NCBI GenBank assembly: GCA_041390145.1
Contig: JAWKQM010000014.1
Span: forward strand, 18,163-82,162
Direction of reading: 5' to 3'
Source of the DNA: Gemmatimonadales bacterium
GTDB lineage: Bacteria; Gemmatimonadota; Gemmatimonadetes; Gemmatimonadales; GWC2-71-9
DNA: 64,000 nt
In this document: piece after piece, positions 1 through 8,252 of the stretch
How positions within the stretch are numbered: the stretch's first letter is position 1
Layout: every line of letters begins with the position of its first letter
Position numbers and translations under genes: made by a program
Notes under the pieces: generated by a model
What the model saw: the letters and a program-made list of their open reading frames with translations, nothing else
Database searches by the model: none
Told to the model about the DNA's origin: nothing

Positions 1-2
1 CC

Positions 3-206
3 AGTCACGCGGTGCCCGCCGGCGCGTCGTACCTCGAGGTGTTCCGCTTCGTCGGCGCCACCGCCTTCGCCGGCTACGCCCTGGCCCTCTGGCAGATCCA
101 GATCTGGTATCACCGCGCACTGCGCACGACGGTCACCGCCACCATCGACGGCCTGCTCTACGCCTGCCTCACGGCCGGCGTGTTCGGCTGGCTCTGGCCG
201 CAATGA
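3..206 (+). CDS. C-terminal end of a small membrane protein (partial at left edge)
   Basis: The frame is open to the left edge of the window, so only about the last 67 residues are visible. It has two hydrophobic stretches, around FRFVGATAFAGYALALW and IDGLLYACLTAGVFGWLW, separated by a short polar segment with several His and Arg, which is the pattern of two membrane helices. No family was recognised. A GTG at 12 could act as a start, but the upstream codons are open and no ribosome-binding site can be seen, so a truncated longer protein is more likely. Confidence 0.45.
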   Translation, partial: SHAVPAGASYLEVFRFVGATAFAGYALALWQIQIWYHRALRTTVTATIDGLLYACLTAGVFGWLWPQ

Positions 207-273
207 GCATCCGCGAGTTGCCTCCGGGCGTCCCCCTGCCCTCGATGCACGGCCCGACGACGGACGCAACCCG

Positions 274-1173
274 ATGAAGCGGCTCCCGCTCCTGGCGTCG
301 CTCTGCCTCGCGACGCCCCTGTTCGGCCAGAACCTCGACCCCCGGTCGTTCGTGAACACGCCCGTGGGCATCAATTTCGTGAGTCTCGCCTACGGGTACT
401 CCAGCGGCAACGTGCTCTTCGACGCGGCGGTCGCCCTCGAGAATGCCGACCTGACCATCCAGGGGCCGAGCGGCGGCTACGCCCGTGCGCTCGATCTCTG
501 GGGGCTCTCCGGCAAGGCCGACGCCGCCGCCGGCTGGGCCTGCGCCGATGGCACCGCGCTGTTCAATGGCGCGCCGGCCTCCCGCCACGTCTGCGGCCTG
601 ACCGACCCCACGGCGCACATCTCGGTCAACTTCATCGGCGCCCCCGCCCTGACGATGCGGCAATACCCGGCCTACAGGCAGGACATCCTCATCGGCGCCG
701 GCTTCCGGGTGACCGCGCCCCTCGGCCAGTACGACCCGACCAGGCTGGTGAACATCGGCACCAACCGGTGGTCGTTCAAGCCGGAACTCGGCATCTCGAA
801 ACAGGCCGGCCGGCTCACACTCGAATTTCTCGGCGCCGTGACCTTCTTCACCACGAACACCGACTTCTTCGGCGGCCACACGCAGTCGCAGGACCCGCTG
901 TACTCCGGCCAGGTCAACGTGATCTACACCTTTCGGTCCGGGATCTGGGGCGGGGTCGGCGGCGTGTACTATGGCGGAGGGGCGACCAGCACTGACGGCG
1001 GGCCGGCGACAACGCCGCAGGAAAACACCCGCGTCGGGGCGGTGCTCGTCTTCCCGATCGGGAAGCACAATTCGCTCAAGGCCTATTGGTCATCCGGCGT
1101 GACCACCCGCACCGGCACGGACTTCGACACCTTCGTGGTGAGCTGGATCCATCTCTGGGGCGGGAAGCGCTGA
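274..1173 (+). CDS. Outer-membrane beta-barrel protein of the MetA/phenol-degradation transporter type
   Basis: The 299-residue protein starts with a Sec signal peptide (MKRLPLLASLCLATPLFGQ, cleavage after the last Ala-like segment). The rest alternates polar and hydrophobic residues with many aromatics and glycines (LAYGYSSGNVLFD, GGVGGVYYGGG) and ends in a strand-like WIHLWGGKR tail, which suggests a beta-barrel inserted in the outer membrane. The layout resembles the 'transporter' family grouped with MetA of phenol-degradation clusters (family knowledge). No catabolic genes are adjacent, so the substrate is unknown. A hairpin without a U-tract follows at 1181-1212. Confidence 0.6.
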   Translation: MKRLPLLASLCLATPLFGQNLDPRSFVNTPVGINFVSLAYGYSSGNVLFDAAVALENADLTIQGPSGGYARALDLWGLSGKADAAAGWACADGTALFNGAPASRHVCGLTDPTAHISVNFIGAPALTMRQYPAYRQDILIGAGFRVTAPLGQYDPTRLVNIGTNRWSFKPELGISKQAGRLTLEFLGAVTFFTTNTDFFGGHTQSQDPLYSGQVNVIYTFRSGIWGGVGGVYYGGGATSTDGGPATTPQENTRVGAVLVFPIGKHNSLKAYWSSGVTTRTGTDFDTFVVSWIHLWGGKR

Positions 1174-1180
1174 GGAGAGT

Positions 1181-1212
1181 GCCGGGAGCGGACCGCACAG
1201 TCCGTTCCCGGC
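1181..1212. terminator. Hairpin between convergent genes
   Basis: The 13-base arms GCCGGGAGCGGAC and GTCCGTTCCCGGC pair with one G-T wobble around a 6-base loop, midway between two converging genes. No T-run follows on either strand, so it may be a factor-assisted or bidirectional terminator. Confidence 0.4.
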
Positions 1213-1228
1213 CGGTGCTATGGTGCGG

Positions 1229-1759
1229 TCAGTTGCCGCCCTGACTCGAGGGCGGGACGATCCCGTTGGCGCGCATGTACACCACGAGGTTGCCGTAATG
1301 CTCCCCGTCGTGGGTCGCGTTCCAGACCAGGACCGCCAGCCGGGTCATCGTCGAGCCGAAGAACTGGGTCGCCTTCATGGCCTCGCCGTCGGGGATCTGG
1401 TAGGCCCGTTCGCAGTACGCCACCGATTCGTTCATGCCCGTGAGCAGCGTCGCCTTGTCGGTCGACTTCTCGTAGTCGGGATGCTGCGGTTCCGCCTCGC
1501 CGAGCGCCGACGCGCAGAACAGATAGTGCGCATTGGCCACGTGTCCCATGATCTCGGACATGCTGCGCACCGCCGGGCTCGGCTTGAAACCGTACAGGCT
1601 GTCCGGCACCTGCTCCACCGTCTGGACCAGCCAGGTGCTCAACTCCTTGAACCGCGGCGTGACCGAGGCGACCACGACACCGTCCCCCGCGTCGGCCGGC
1701 GGCGCGCAGGCCGCTACGGCAGCAGCCAGCAGGAGCGTGGGAATGAGGGACAGCTTCAT
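1229..1759 (-). CDS. DinB-family protein, predicted lipoprotein
   Basis: The 176-residue protein begins with a lipoprotein signal (TLLLAAAVAACAPP; lipobox Cys near residue 20), followed by a four-helix DinB-like domain. The candidate metal-binding His residues are in MGHVANAH (about residue 85) and ATHDGEHYGN near the C-terminus. DinB domains are normally cytoplasmic putative metal-dependent thiol transferases, so an exported version is unusual. The start at 1759 is supported by a strong AGGAGG upstream on the minus strand. An in-frame extension to 2104 would run through the start of the divergent peptidase gene and is not credible. Confidence 0.7.
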   Translation of the reverse strand: MKLSLIPTLLLAAAVAACAPPADAGDGVVVASVTPRFKELSTWLVQTVEQVPDSLYGFKPSPAVRSMSEIMGHVANAHYLFCASALGEAEPQHPDYEKSTDKATLLTGMNESVAYCERAYQIPDGEAMKATQFFGSTMTRLAVLVWNATHDGEHYGNLVVYMRANGIVPPSSQGGN

Positions 1760-1826
1760 GAAACGACCTCCTGAGAGTGACCAAGGCGCCGCCACGGGCG
1801 GCGGGAACCAGCGACAGGGAGCGATA

Positions 1827-3044
1827 GTGATTCTAACGACCGTCCCACCGCAGGCAAGCGTCTCGCCCTGTGCGGGCACCCGCTGGGGCTGGTGCCTGGT
1901 GGCGATCGCCCTCCTCGCGGCCGTGCCGGCGCATGGGCAGACCCGACCCCGCGCCCGGGAGGCGGGGGTTGCCCCCGGCATCCTGCCGACCGGTCCGCTC
2001 AACGCCATCACCGACGTCCCTGGCGTGCTGGTCGGGCAGACGACCGCGATCCGCGGCGACTCGGTCCGCACCGGCGTCACCGCCATCCTCCCGCACGGCG
2101 GCAACCTCTACCGCGACCGGGTGCCTGCGGCCGTCTTCGTGATCAACGGCTTCGGCAAGCTGCTCGGGACCACGCAGCTGCACGAACTCGGCGAGTTGGA
2201 GACGCCGATCCTGCTGACATGCACCCTCTGCGTGTGGAAAGCCGCCGACGCGATGGTCGCCCATCTCCTCCAGCAGCCGGGGATGGAGGAGGTCCGCTCC
2301 ATCAATCCCGTCGTCGGCGAGACCAATGACGGCTACCTGAACGCGATCCGTGAACGCCCCATCTCGAGCGCGGATGTCGTCGCCGCGCTGACGACCGCCC
2401 GCACCGGCCCGGTGGCAGAAGGCAGCGTGGGCGCCGGGACCGGCACCATCACCCTCGGGTGGAAGGGCGGGATCGGCACCTCCTCGCGCCGCGTGCGGAT
2501 GGGTGACAGTACCTGGACCGTCGGTGTCCTAGTCCAGACGAATTTCGGTGGCAGCGGGGGCCTGATCCTGATGGGGGTCCCGGTCGGCCGCCTGCTGGGA
2601 CGCGACGGGCTGTCCGGGGCGGCCGCCCCGAGGGGGCCGACGGGATCGGTGATGATCGTCGTGGCCACCGACGCGCCGCTTTCGGACCGGAACCTCGAAC
2701 GGCTCGCCTCCCGCGCCGACATCGGACTCGGACGCACCGGCGCCACGGCCGGGAACGGCTCCGGGGACTACGTGCTCGCCTTTTCCACCAATGCCGCCGT
2801 CCGCCGGCCCGCTGGCACCGCGTGGCTGGAGTCCCCCCAGCTCGGCAACGACGTGATGAGCGCACTCTTTGCCGGTGTCATCGAGGCCACCGAGGAGGCG
2901 ATCGACAATGCCCTCTTCGCCGCCACCACCGTCACCGGCAACGGGCACACCGTCGAGGCCCTCCCGCTCCCGCAGGTGCTCCAGCTGCTGCGCGACCGGA
3001 ACGCACTGGTGCTTCCCCTACCCGAATCCCCTCCGCACCGATAG
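1827..3044 (+). CDS. P1-family (S58, DmpA/BapA-like) self-processing aminopeptidase, exported
   Basis: About 405 residues. A GTG start at 1827 with GGGAG upstream gives a signal peptide ending in AAVPAHGQ. The N-terminal part has the family hallmark NAITDVPGVLVGQTT; GAGTGTITLGWKGGIGTSS and GVLVQTNFGG follow. The sequence TGSVMIVVATDAPL matches the site where DmpA-type Ntn hydrolases cleave themselves between Gly and Ser, leaving Ser as the N-terminal nucleophile of the small subunit (family knowledge). It is expected to release N-terminal residues or act on beta-peptides in the periplasm. The open frame extends upstream to 1533, but that part overlaps the divergent DinB gene and is rejected. 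Confidence 0.82.
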   Translation: MILTTVPPQASVSPCAGTRWGWCLVAIALLAAVPAHGQTRPRAREAGVAPGILPTGPLNAITDVPGVLVGQTTAIRGDSVRTGVTAILPHGGNLYRDRVPAAVFVINGFGKLLGTTQLHELGELETPILLTCTLCVWKAADAMVAHLLQQPGMEEVRSINPVVGETNDGYLNAIRERPISSADVVAALTTARTGPVAEGSVGAGTGTITLGWKGGIGTSSRRVRMGDSTWTVGVLVQTNFGGSGGLILMGVPVGRLLGRDGLSGAAAPRGPTGSVMIVVATDAPLSDRNLERLASRADIGLGRTGATAGNGSGDYVLAFSTNAAVRRPAGTAWLESPQLGNDVMSALFAGVIEATEEAIDNALFAATTVTGNGHTVEALPLPQVLQLLRDRNALVLPLPESPPHR

Positions 3045-3088
3045 AATCGTGAGTCGGCCCGGGTCACATTCCCTCGGAAAGGTGCCAA

Positions 3089-3427
3089 GTGGACTTCCTG
3101 ATTGACTTCGTCAAGATCTATACGGAAGGCGTCTACCACCTGTGGCCTATCTTCATCTCCCTGCTCGGCATCATCATCGCTTTGGGGTTCCGGATAGGCC
3201 GTCTCGAGGGGTGGCACCCCGCTGACGCGGTGTATTACGCGCTGGTGTCGTCGACGTCGCTCGGCTCCTCCGCCTTCCACCCGACCCGACGCCGTTCCAA
3301 GTGGCTGACGGTGGCGATCTCGTTCACGGGTGTCCTGTTCGTCGGCCTGATCGTGGCCATCGGCCTTGAGGCGGTTGCGCATGCCTTCCATGAGGCGCAC
3401 CGCGGGGCGCTCCCGCTGACGCCGTGA
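3089..3427 (+). CDS. Two-helix pore-loop membrane protein resembling a K+ channel pore module
   Basis: The 112-residue protein has two long hydrophobic helices (about 15-37 and 70-95). The segment between them, ADAVYYALVSSTSLGSSAFHP, has the layout of the pore helix, filter and 'D/x-x-P' end of two-TM potassium channels (typical filter TVGYGD-x-x-P). The filter position reads S-L-G-S-S, lacking the canonical TVGYG, so K+ selectivity is doubtful. There is no cytoplasmic regulatory domain. The GTG start at 3089 follows a GGAAAGG ribosome-binding site. Function is inferred only from this layout. Confidence 0.55.
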   Translation: MDFLIDFVKIYTEGVYHLWPIFISLLGIIIALGFRIGRLEGWHPADAVYYALVSSTSLGSSAFHPTRRRSKWLTVAISFTGVLFVGLIVAIGLEAVAHAFHEAHRGALPLTP

Positions 3428-3475
3428 GGCGCCTCCGCTGGACGACGAGGGCGCTGGCTACCAGCCACGGCCCGC

Positions 3476-3817
3476 GTGACTGGTGACGGCTCGCTGGGCG
3501 AGCGCGTCCGCCGCGCCCTCGCCGGGACTCCGGGGCTCACAGAGCAGCAGATGTTCGGCGGACTCGCCTTCCTGGTGCATGGACACATGTGCGCCGGCAT
3601 CGTCGGCGCCACCCTGATGGTGCGCGTTGGCCCCGATGGATATGCAGACGCGCTTGCGCAGCCGCACGTCCGCCCAATGGACTTCACCGGCCGCCCGATG
3701 ACGGGGATGATCTTCGTGGACCCGCCTGCGATCGCGACGGAGGCGGGGCTCACCGCCTGGATCGGCCGCGGCGCCCAGTACGCGGGGTCGCTGCCTCCCA
3801 AGTCGGCCAAGACCTAG
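3476..3817 (+). CDS. TfoX N-terminal domain protein
   Basis: 113 residues, the length of stand-alone TfoX_N proteins. Family features visible are EQQMFGGLAFLVHGHMCAGI near the start, LMVRVGP in the middle and the closing GMIFVDPPAI / LTAWIGRGAQYAGSLPPK. In gamma-proteobacteria the two-domain TfoX/Sxy activates competence genes; single N-domain versions have no settled role and no competence genes are nearby. It starts at GTG 3476, 48 bases after the preceding gene. Confidence 0.75.
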   Translation: MTGDGSLGERVRRALAGTPGLTEQQMFGGLAFLVHGHMCAGIVGATLMVRVGPDGYADALAQPHVRPMDFTGRPMTGMIFVDPPAIATEAGLTAWIGRGAQYAGSLPPKSAKT

Positions 3818-3854
3818 GCCTCCCCCAATCTCAACCCTCCTTTCCGGCGCCCCG

Positions 3855-5087
3855 ATGCCAACGACCGTTTCGCTGGACATGATGCAAACAGTCGCTCTGG
3901 CCGCGCTCGTCCTCTTTGCCGGATATGGCATCCGTCGCAAGGTGCCGGTGCTCGACCGCTTCAACATTCCGGCACCGGTGGTTGGCGGTTTTCTCTTTGC
4001 CGCCATCGCGCTGGCGCTTCGGCAGACCGGCACCCTCGCCATCGAGTTCGACACCCGGCTGCAGAGCCCCTTCATGGTGGCGTTCTTCACCGCGATCGGA
4101 CTCGGCGCCAGCCTGGGGCTCCTGAAGATCGGCGGCAAGCAGGTGCTCATCTTCTGGGGCGTCGCTTCCCTCCTCGCGGTGTTCCAGAATGCGATCGGGG
4201 TCGGGTTGGCCAAGCTCCTGGGGGTGAACCCGCTCCTCGGTCTCATCACCGGCTCCATCACGATGACCGGCGGACATGGCACCGGGGCCGCCTTCGGCAA
4301 GCTGATGGAGGATCAGTATCACTTCCCCGGCGCCGTCACCCTCGCCATGGCCGCCGCCACCTTCGGCCTGGTCACCGGCGGTCTCCTCGGCGGGCCGGTG
4401 GGCACGCGGCTCATCAATCGATTCGGGCTTCGCTCCTCTGGTGGCCGGGTGCCGCCGGTCGCGGCCCTGGCCGAGCACGCGTCGCTGGACGAGGAAATGG
4501 ACCGCGAGCCTGCCGGCCAGCCGCCGACCGCGTACCTCCTGCTCCAGACCCTGACGATCATCCTCGCCTGCATGTGGGCGGGGGGCCTCCTGTCGGCGTG
4601 GCTCGGACGGTTCGTCACCCTGCCGGGGTACATCGGGGCGATGCTGGTGGCTGCCGTGGTCCGCAACGCGGCCGACGCGAGCGGATGGCTGCGGATCGAG
4701 GAGCGGGTGGTCGACGACCTCGGCACCATCGCGCTCTCGCTCTTCCTCACCATGGCGCTGATGTCACTGAAACTGTGGGAACTGCTGAACCTGGCCCTGC
4801 CGATGCTCGTCATCGTGACGGTGCAGGTGGCGGTGGTGGCGATGTTCGCCTGGTGGGTCACCTTCCGCGTGATGGGCCGCGACTACGACGCGGCGGTCAT
4901 GGCGAGCGGGCACTGCGGCTTCGGACTGGGCGCCACCCCGAACGCCGTGGCCAACATGGAGTCGCTGGTGGAGCGGTTCGGGGCCGCACCGAGGGCGTTC
5001 CTGGTCGTCCCGATGGTTGGGGCGTTCTTCATCGATTTCACCAACGCCCTGATCATCACCACCTACCTCAATCTCTTCGCCCCATAG
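3855..5087 (+). CDS. gltS: Sodium/glutamate symporter
   Basis: The 410-residue polytopic membrane protein has about ten hydrophobic helices and the family length. GltS hallmarks are ITMTGGHGTGAAFG (about residue 137) and, in the second half, MASGHCGFGLGATPNAVANM followed by VPMVGAFFIDFTNA; these are the two inverted re-entrant loop regions that hold substrate and Na+ in the glutamate:Na+ symporter family. It is expected to import glutamate with Na+ across the inner membrane. It starts at ATG 3855 and shows no operon partner. Confidence 0.92.
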   Translation: MPTTVSLDMMQTVALAALVLFAGYGIRRKVPVLDRFNIPAPVVGGFLFAAIALALRQTGTLAIEFDTRLQSPFMVAFFTAIGLGASLGLLKIGGKQVLIFWGVASLLAVFQNAIGVGLAKLLGVNPLLGLITGSITMTGGHGTGAAFGKLMEDQYHFPGAVTLAMAAATFGLVTGGLLGGPVGTRLINRFGLRSSGGRVPPVAALAEHASLDEEMDREPAGQPPTAYLLLQTLTIILACMWAGGLLSAWLGRFVTLPGYIGAMLVAAVVRNAADASGWLRIEERVVDDLGTIALSLFLTMALMSLKLWELLNLALPMLVIVTVQVAVVAMFAWWVTFRVMGRDYDAAVMASGHCGFGLGATPNAVANMESLVERFGAAPRAFLVVPMVGAFFIDFTNALIITTYLNLFAP

Positions 5088-5223
5088 GGGAAATCCGGCG
5101 GCCATCGGCGACCCGCTGTCCGCGGTGTTACATTTCACCTTCGCCACGATCGTTGTGGCCGGTGGTGGCCCCAAGCCCCAACTCTGCCTCCGGTCCGCCT
5201 GTCCATCCTCGCCGGAGGAGTTC

Positions 5224-5562
5224 ATGTCGCTTTACAAGCCGCAGCAGCGCCATATCACAGTCCGCGACCGGGAATTGCACTTCGTCTCGTACGAAGCGCA
5301 TCCGGCGGACCCCCGGCATGACGCCGAAGCCGAACCGGAGATGTGGTACCTGATGCGTGCCGGCCGGCGCTGGGCCGTCATGCCCAGGGACCCGGACCAG
5401 CCTCCCGAGGAGACGGACGAACTGCTCCGGGCCTGGGCCGAGGAGAACGCGTTCGGGGATGAGGTGATCGAACCCGTCACCGTGTCGGTCCCCAACATTC
5501 GAGGCAAGCGCCGCCGTGCCGACAATTGGTGGGGTCCGAGCGAGGGACGCCAGGCCAGCTGA
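5224..5562 (+). CDS. Conserved small protein of unknown function
   Basis: 112 residues, soluble, acidic in the middle and basic at the end (GKRRRADNWWG). An excellent ribosome-binding site (GGAGGAG, 5 bases before ATG 5224) fixes the start. It reads as a single small domain, with strand-rich N-terminus ITVRDRELHFVSYEA and MWYLMRAGRRWAVMP. No family was recognised. It stands alone between gltS and an M24 peptidase, and about 130 bases upstream may contain its promoter. Confidence 0.6.
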   Translation: MSLYKPQQRHITVRDRELHFVSYEAHPADPRHDAEAEPEMWYLMRAGRRWAVMPRDPDQPPEETDELLRAWAEENAFGDEVIEPVTVSVPNIRGKRRRADNWWGPSEGRQAS

Positions 5563-5707
5563 TCCGACCCCCGCCCCGGCGCCACGCCGGGGCGGGTTCG
5601 CAGTTCCACCGGCATACGCCGGGACTCCCCCCCGGCCCTCTCCCGCAGTATTCTCACAGGCACCACGGCACGACCCCGCTTCCCTCCTTGCACGGAGCCA
5701 ACGCCTC

Positions 5708-7006
5708 ATGTCCCTCGATCGCCGCCAGTTCACCGGGCTTCTCGCCGGGATGATCGCCGGCTCGGCCTACCGCCCGGGGACCGCGGCGGCGGACGCCGCT
5801 CCCTCCGCGCCGGCCATCGATCCCTGCCATCTCCCCCCCCAGCTGGCCTCGCTGAAGCCGATGCTCGACGGCGTCGAGCCGATCACCGACGCCGAGCGCG
5901 AGCACCGGGTCGAGCGGGCGCGCCAGCTCATGGTGGCGCAGGGCGTTGGCGCCATCCTGCTCGAGCCCGGCACGAACATGACCTACTACACCAAGGTCCG
6001 GTGGGGGCAGTCTGAGCGGCCCTTCGTGGCGCTCCTCCCGGCGCAGGGCGAGATGGCGTTCGTTTGCCCGGCGTTCGAGGAAGCCCGGGCACGGGAGAGC
6101 ATTCCCGCCGGCGCCGAGGTGCGGGTGTGGCAGGAGGACGAGAGCCCCTACGCCGTGATCGCCGGGATCCTGCGGGACCGCGGGCTGGCCACCGGCACGA
6201 TCGGCGTGGAGGCGGAGACGCGGTACTTCATTTCGAACGGCGTGGAGCTGGCGGCGCCGGCGGCCACGTACCAGAACGCTGATCCCGTGACGGTCGGCTG
6301 CCGGTCCATCAAGTCGCCGGCGGAACTGGCGCTGATGCAGCGGGCCAGCGACATCACCGTCGCCGCATTTGGCGCCGCGTTCGCCACGCTCGAGGCGGGG
6401 ATGAGCCAGTACGACCTCTCCGGGAACATGACGACCGCCATGCGCCTGCTGGGCGGATCCTCCCCGTGGGCGCTGGTGGGATTCGGCGAGGCGTCCGCCT
6501 ATCCGCACGGGACCGCGCGCCCCCAGAAACTCGCGGAAGGCGACATCGTATTGCTCGACGCGGGCTGCGCCGTGCAGGGTTACCAGTCCGACATCACGCG
6601 CACCACGGTGTACGGCACGCCGACGGCGCGGCAGACCGAGATCTGGAACCTCGAACGCCGGGCCCAGGACGCGGCCTTTGCCGCCGCTCAGCCCGGCGCG
6701 ACCTGCGGCTCGGTCGATGCCGCCGCGCGCAAGGTGATCACCGACGCCGGGTTCGGCCCGGGCTACGCGCTGCCGGGACTGCCGCACCGCACCGGGCACG
6801 GCATCGGCATGGACGGCCACGAGGCGCCGAACTTCGTCAAGGGAAGCGAGGTCGTCATCCAGCCGGGGATGTGCTTCAGCGACGAGCCAACCATCTCCAT
6901 CTACGGGGAGTTCGGTATTCGGCTGGAGGACTGCATCTATGTCACGGAGTCGGGGCCCCGATTCTTTGCGCAGCAGGCGCCCTCGATCGACCGCCCCTTC
7001 CCCTGA
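5708..7006 (+). CDS. Exported M24-family metallopeptidase (Xaa-Pro aminopeptidase-like)
   Basis: 432 residues. The N-terminus SLDRRQFTGLLAGMIAG is a twin-arginine signal, so folded export is predicted. A creatinase-type N domain (about 60-190) precedes the pita-bread catalytic domain with all five metal ligands: Asp in VLLDAGC, Asp in QSDITRTT, His in HRTGHGIG, Glu in FSDEPTI and Glu in GIRLEDC. Such enzymes bind two Mn/Zn ions and cleave N-terminal residues, often before proline. The ATG at 5708 is chosen because the signal starts there; the open frame upstream is low-complexity Pro/Arg shadow. Confidence 0.88.
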   Translation: MSLDRRQFTGLLAGMIAGSAYRPGTAAADAAPSAPAIDPCHLPPQLASLKPMLDGVEPITDAEREHRVERARQLMVAQGVGAILLEPGTNMTYYTKVRWGQSERPFVALLPAQGEMAFVCPAFEEARARESIPAGAEVRVWQEDESPYAVIAGILRDRGLATGTIGVEAETRYFISNGVELAAPAATYQNADPVTVGCRSIKSPAELALMQRASDITVAAFGAAFATLEAGMSQYDLSGNMTTAMRLLGGSSPWALVGFGEASAYPHGTARPQKLAEGDIVLLDAGCAVQGYQSDITRTTVYGTPTARQTEIWNLERRAQDAAFAAAQPGATCGSVDAAARKVITDAGFGPGYALPGLPHRTGHGIGMDGHEAPNFVKGSEVVIQPGMCFSDEPTISIYGEFGIRLEDCIYVTESGPRFFAQQAPSIDRPFP

Positions 7007-7020
7007 CCTCGAGAGCACCC

Positions 7021-7305
7021 ATGGACAAGCAGACGCTCGCCCTGCTCATCCCCATCACCGCGATGCTGATTCCCATCGCAGCCATCGTGATGGGGACCAT
7101 GCTCAAGCTGGCCAAGGTCAGGCTCGAGGAGACAAAGGCCCGTGCCGGCGTCCTGCCCGAGGGAGCGCTCGCCGAACTCGATCAGGTCCGCGGTGAGATG
7201 GAACAGATGCGCCATGAACTGGCTGAAGTGCAGGAGCGACTCGATTTTACGGAGCGACTCCTGGCACAGCGCCGCGACCAGGAGCGGCTGCTGGGAGGCA
7301 GCTGA
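7021..7305 (+). CDS. Small membrane protein with C-terminal coiled coil (PspB-like layout)
   Basis: 94 residues: one N-terminal membrane helix (LALLIPITAMLIPIAAIVMG), then a charged helical segment ending in ELAEVQERLDFTERLLAQRR. The protein at 9510-9839 ends with almost the same block (ELAELQERLDFAERMLAQRR), so the two are paralogues. The single helix plus short coiled coil recalls phage-shock protein B, but no other psp genes are present. It starts at ATG 7021, 15 bases after the peptidase gene. Confidence 0.7.
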   Translation: MDKQTLALLIPITAMLIPIAAIVMGTMLKLAKVRLEETKARAGVLPEGALAELDQVRGEMEQMRHELAEVQERLDFTERLLAQRRDQERLLGGS

Positions 7306-7338
7306 ACGGATCCCGATCCCTGAACCGGAGAGCCACCG

Positions 7339-7701
7339 ATGTCTGCAATGGCCGTCCACCCCTCGCCCGCATCGTCCCTGTTCGCCGCCCTCCTTCTCGT
7401 CGCCTGCGGTGGAAACACCGGCATGCAGTCCGTCATTCAACAGCCGGCGCCGGTCACCGCCCCCCCTCGCTTTGTCCCACTCGACCCGGCCAACGTGATC
7501 GCCCCGGCCGACACCCTCGCCGGCGATGGATGCCTCACGCCGATGCGGGACCCGGTCACCGGGGTCGAAATTGTCCTGGTCCGCTCGGAGAGCGGGCTCG
7601 GAGACTATGACGCCCCGAGCGGCGCGTACGGCATGCGCGACGATCAATTGATCCGTTTGGAATGCAACACCGGCCGGGTGATCGGCGTTGTGCGGCGGTG
7701 A
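7339..7701 (+). CDS. Small predicted lipoprotein of unknown function
   Basis: 120 residues with a lipoprotein signal (LFAALLLVACGGN; lipobox Cys about residue 23), then a Pro-rich linker and a small C-terminal domain (LTPMRDPVTGVEIVLVRSES to IRLECNTGRVIGVVRR) with two Cys (GDGCLTP and LECNTG) that could form a disulfide in the periplasm. No family was recognised. Its stop overlaps the GTG start of the DinB gene by GTGA, implying co-translation. Confidence 0.6.
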   Translation: MSAMAVHPSPASSLFAALLLVACGGNTGMQSVIQQPAPVTAPPRFVPLDPANVIAPADTLAGDGCLTPMRDPVTGVEIVLVRSESGLGDYDAPSGAYGMRDDQLIRLECNTGRVIGVVRR

Positions 7702-8252
7702 ACGCGCAACTCGAGGAAATCGCGACCGAGTTCCGGGAGGCTTCCACGCGGCTGCATCGGCTCCGCGACACCGTCCCGGCGGATCAGTGGGGGGTCCGGA
7801 ACGACCCCGACCGCTGGTCCGTCTCGGAGTGCATCGAGCACCTGAACCTGACCTCGGCCGCCTTCGAACCGCTGCTCGCGGCGGGCATCGCGCAGGCCCG
7901 GAAAGCACCGGCATCGCCCCGAAGGTACCGGCGGGGGTTTCTCGGCTGGGCGCTCTGGAAGATGACCGGCCCGGACGCGCGCGGCCGCGTGCAGACCGCA
8001 CCGGCATTCGTGCCGGCGAGCGCCCCGCCCGCCGAGGCAGTGACCGCCGAATTCGAGCGGTGGCAGGACGTCCTGCTGGCGCTCCTCGCCTCGGCGGACG
8101 GGCTGCCGATCGACAAGGTCACCATGACCTCGCCCTTCAACGCCCGCATGAAGTACAACATCTACGCCGGGTTCTCGGCCATTCCCCGCCATCAGCACCG
8201 CCACCTGCAGCAGGCGGAGCGGGTGTGGGCGCCGGCCGGGAGGGCGCGCTAG
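7698..8252 (+). CDS. DinB-like (YfiT/DinB superfamily) protein
   Basis: 184 residues, helical, without a signal peptide. DinB-like features are RWSVSECIEHLNLTS (about residue 40, with the first ligand His in EHL) and FSAIPRHQHRHLQQAERV at the C-terminus, which supplies the other His ligands of the usual three-His metal site. The superfamily includes putative metal-dependent thiol S-transferases. GTG 7698 is preferred because it gives a GTGA overlap with the upstream lipoprotein gene; the ORF could start slightly earlier. The stop lies in a CTAG shared with the convergent gene. Confidence 0.72.
   Translation: MNAQLEEIATEFREASTRLHRLRDTVPADQWGVRNDPDRWSVSECIEHLNLTSAAFEPLLAAGIAQARKAPASPRRYRRGFLGWALWKMTGPDARGRVQTAPAFVPASAPPAEAVTAEFERWQDVLLALLASADGLPIDKVTMTSPFNARMKYNIYAGFSAIPRHQHRHLQQAERVWAPAGRAR

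Noticed and set aside
169..1068. Long minus-strand open frame opposite the outer-membrane protein
   Set aside because: Arg/Gly/Val-rich composition of a shadow frame in GC-rich DNA; the plus frame has a signal peptide and beta-barrel pattern.
1533..1826. Upstream extension of the S58 peptidase
   Set aside because: It overlaps the divergent DinB gene, and a GTG with a signal peptide and GGGAG site exists at 1827.
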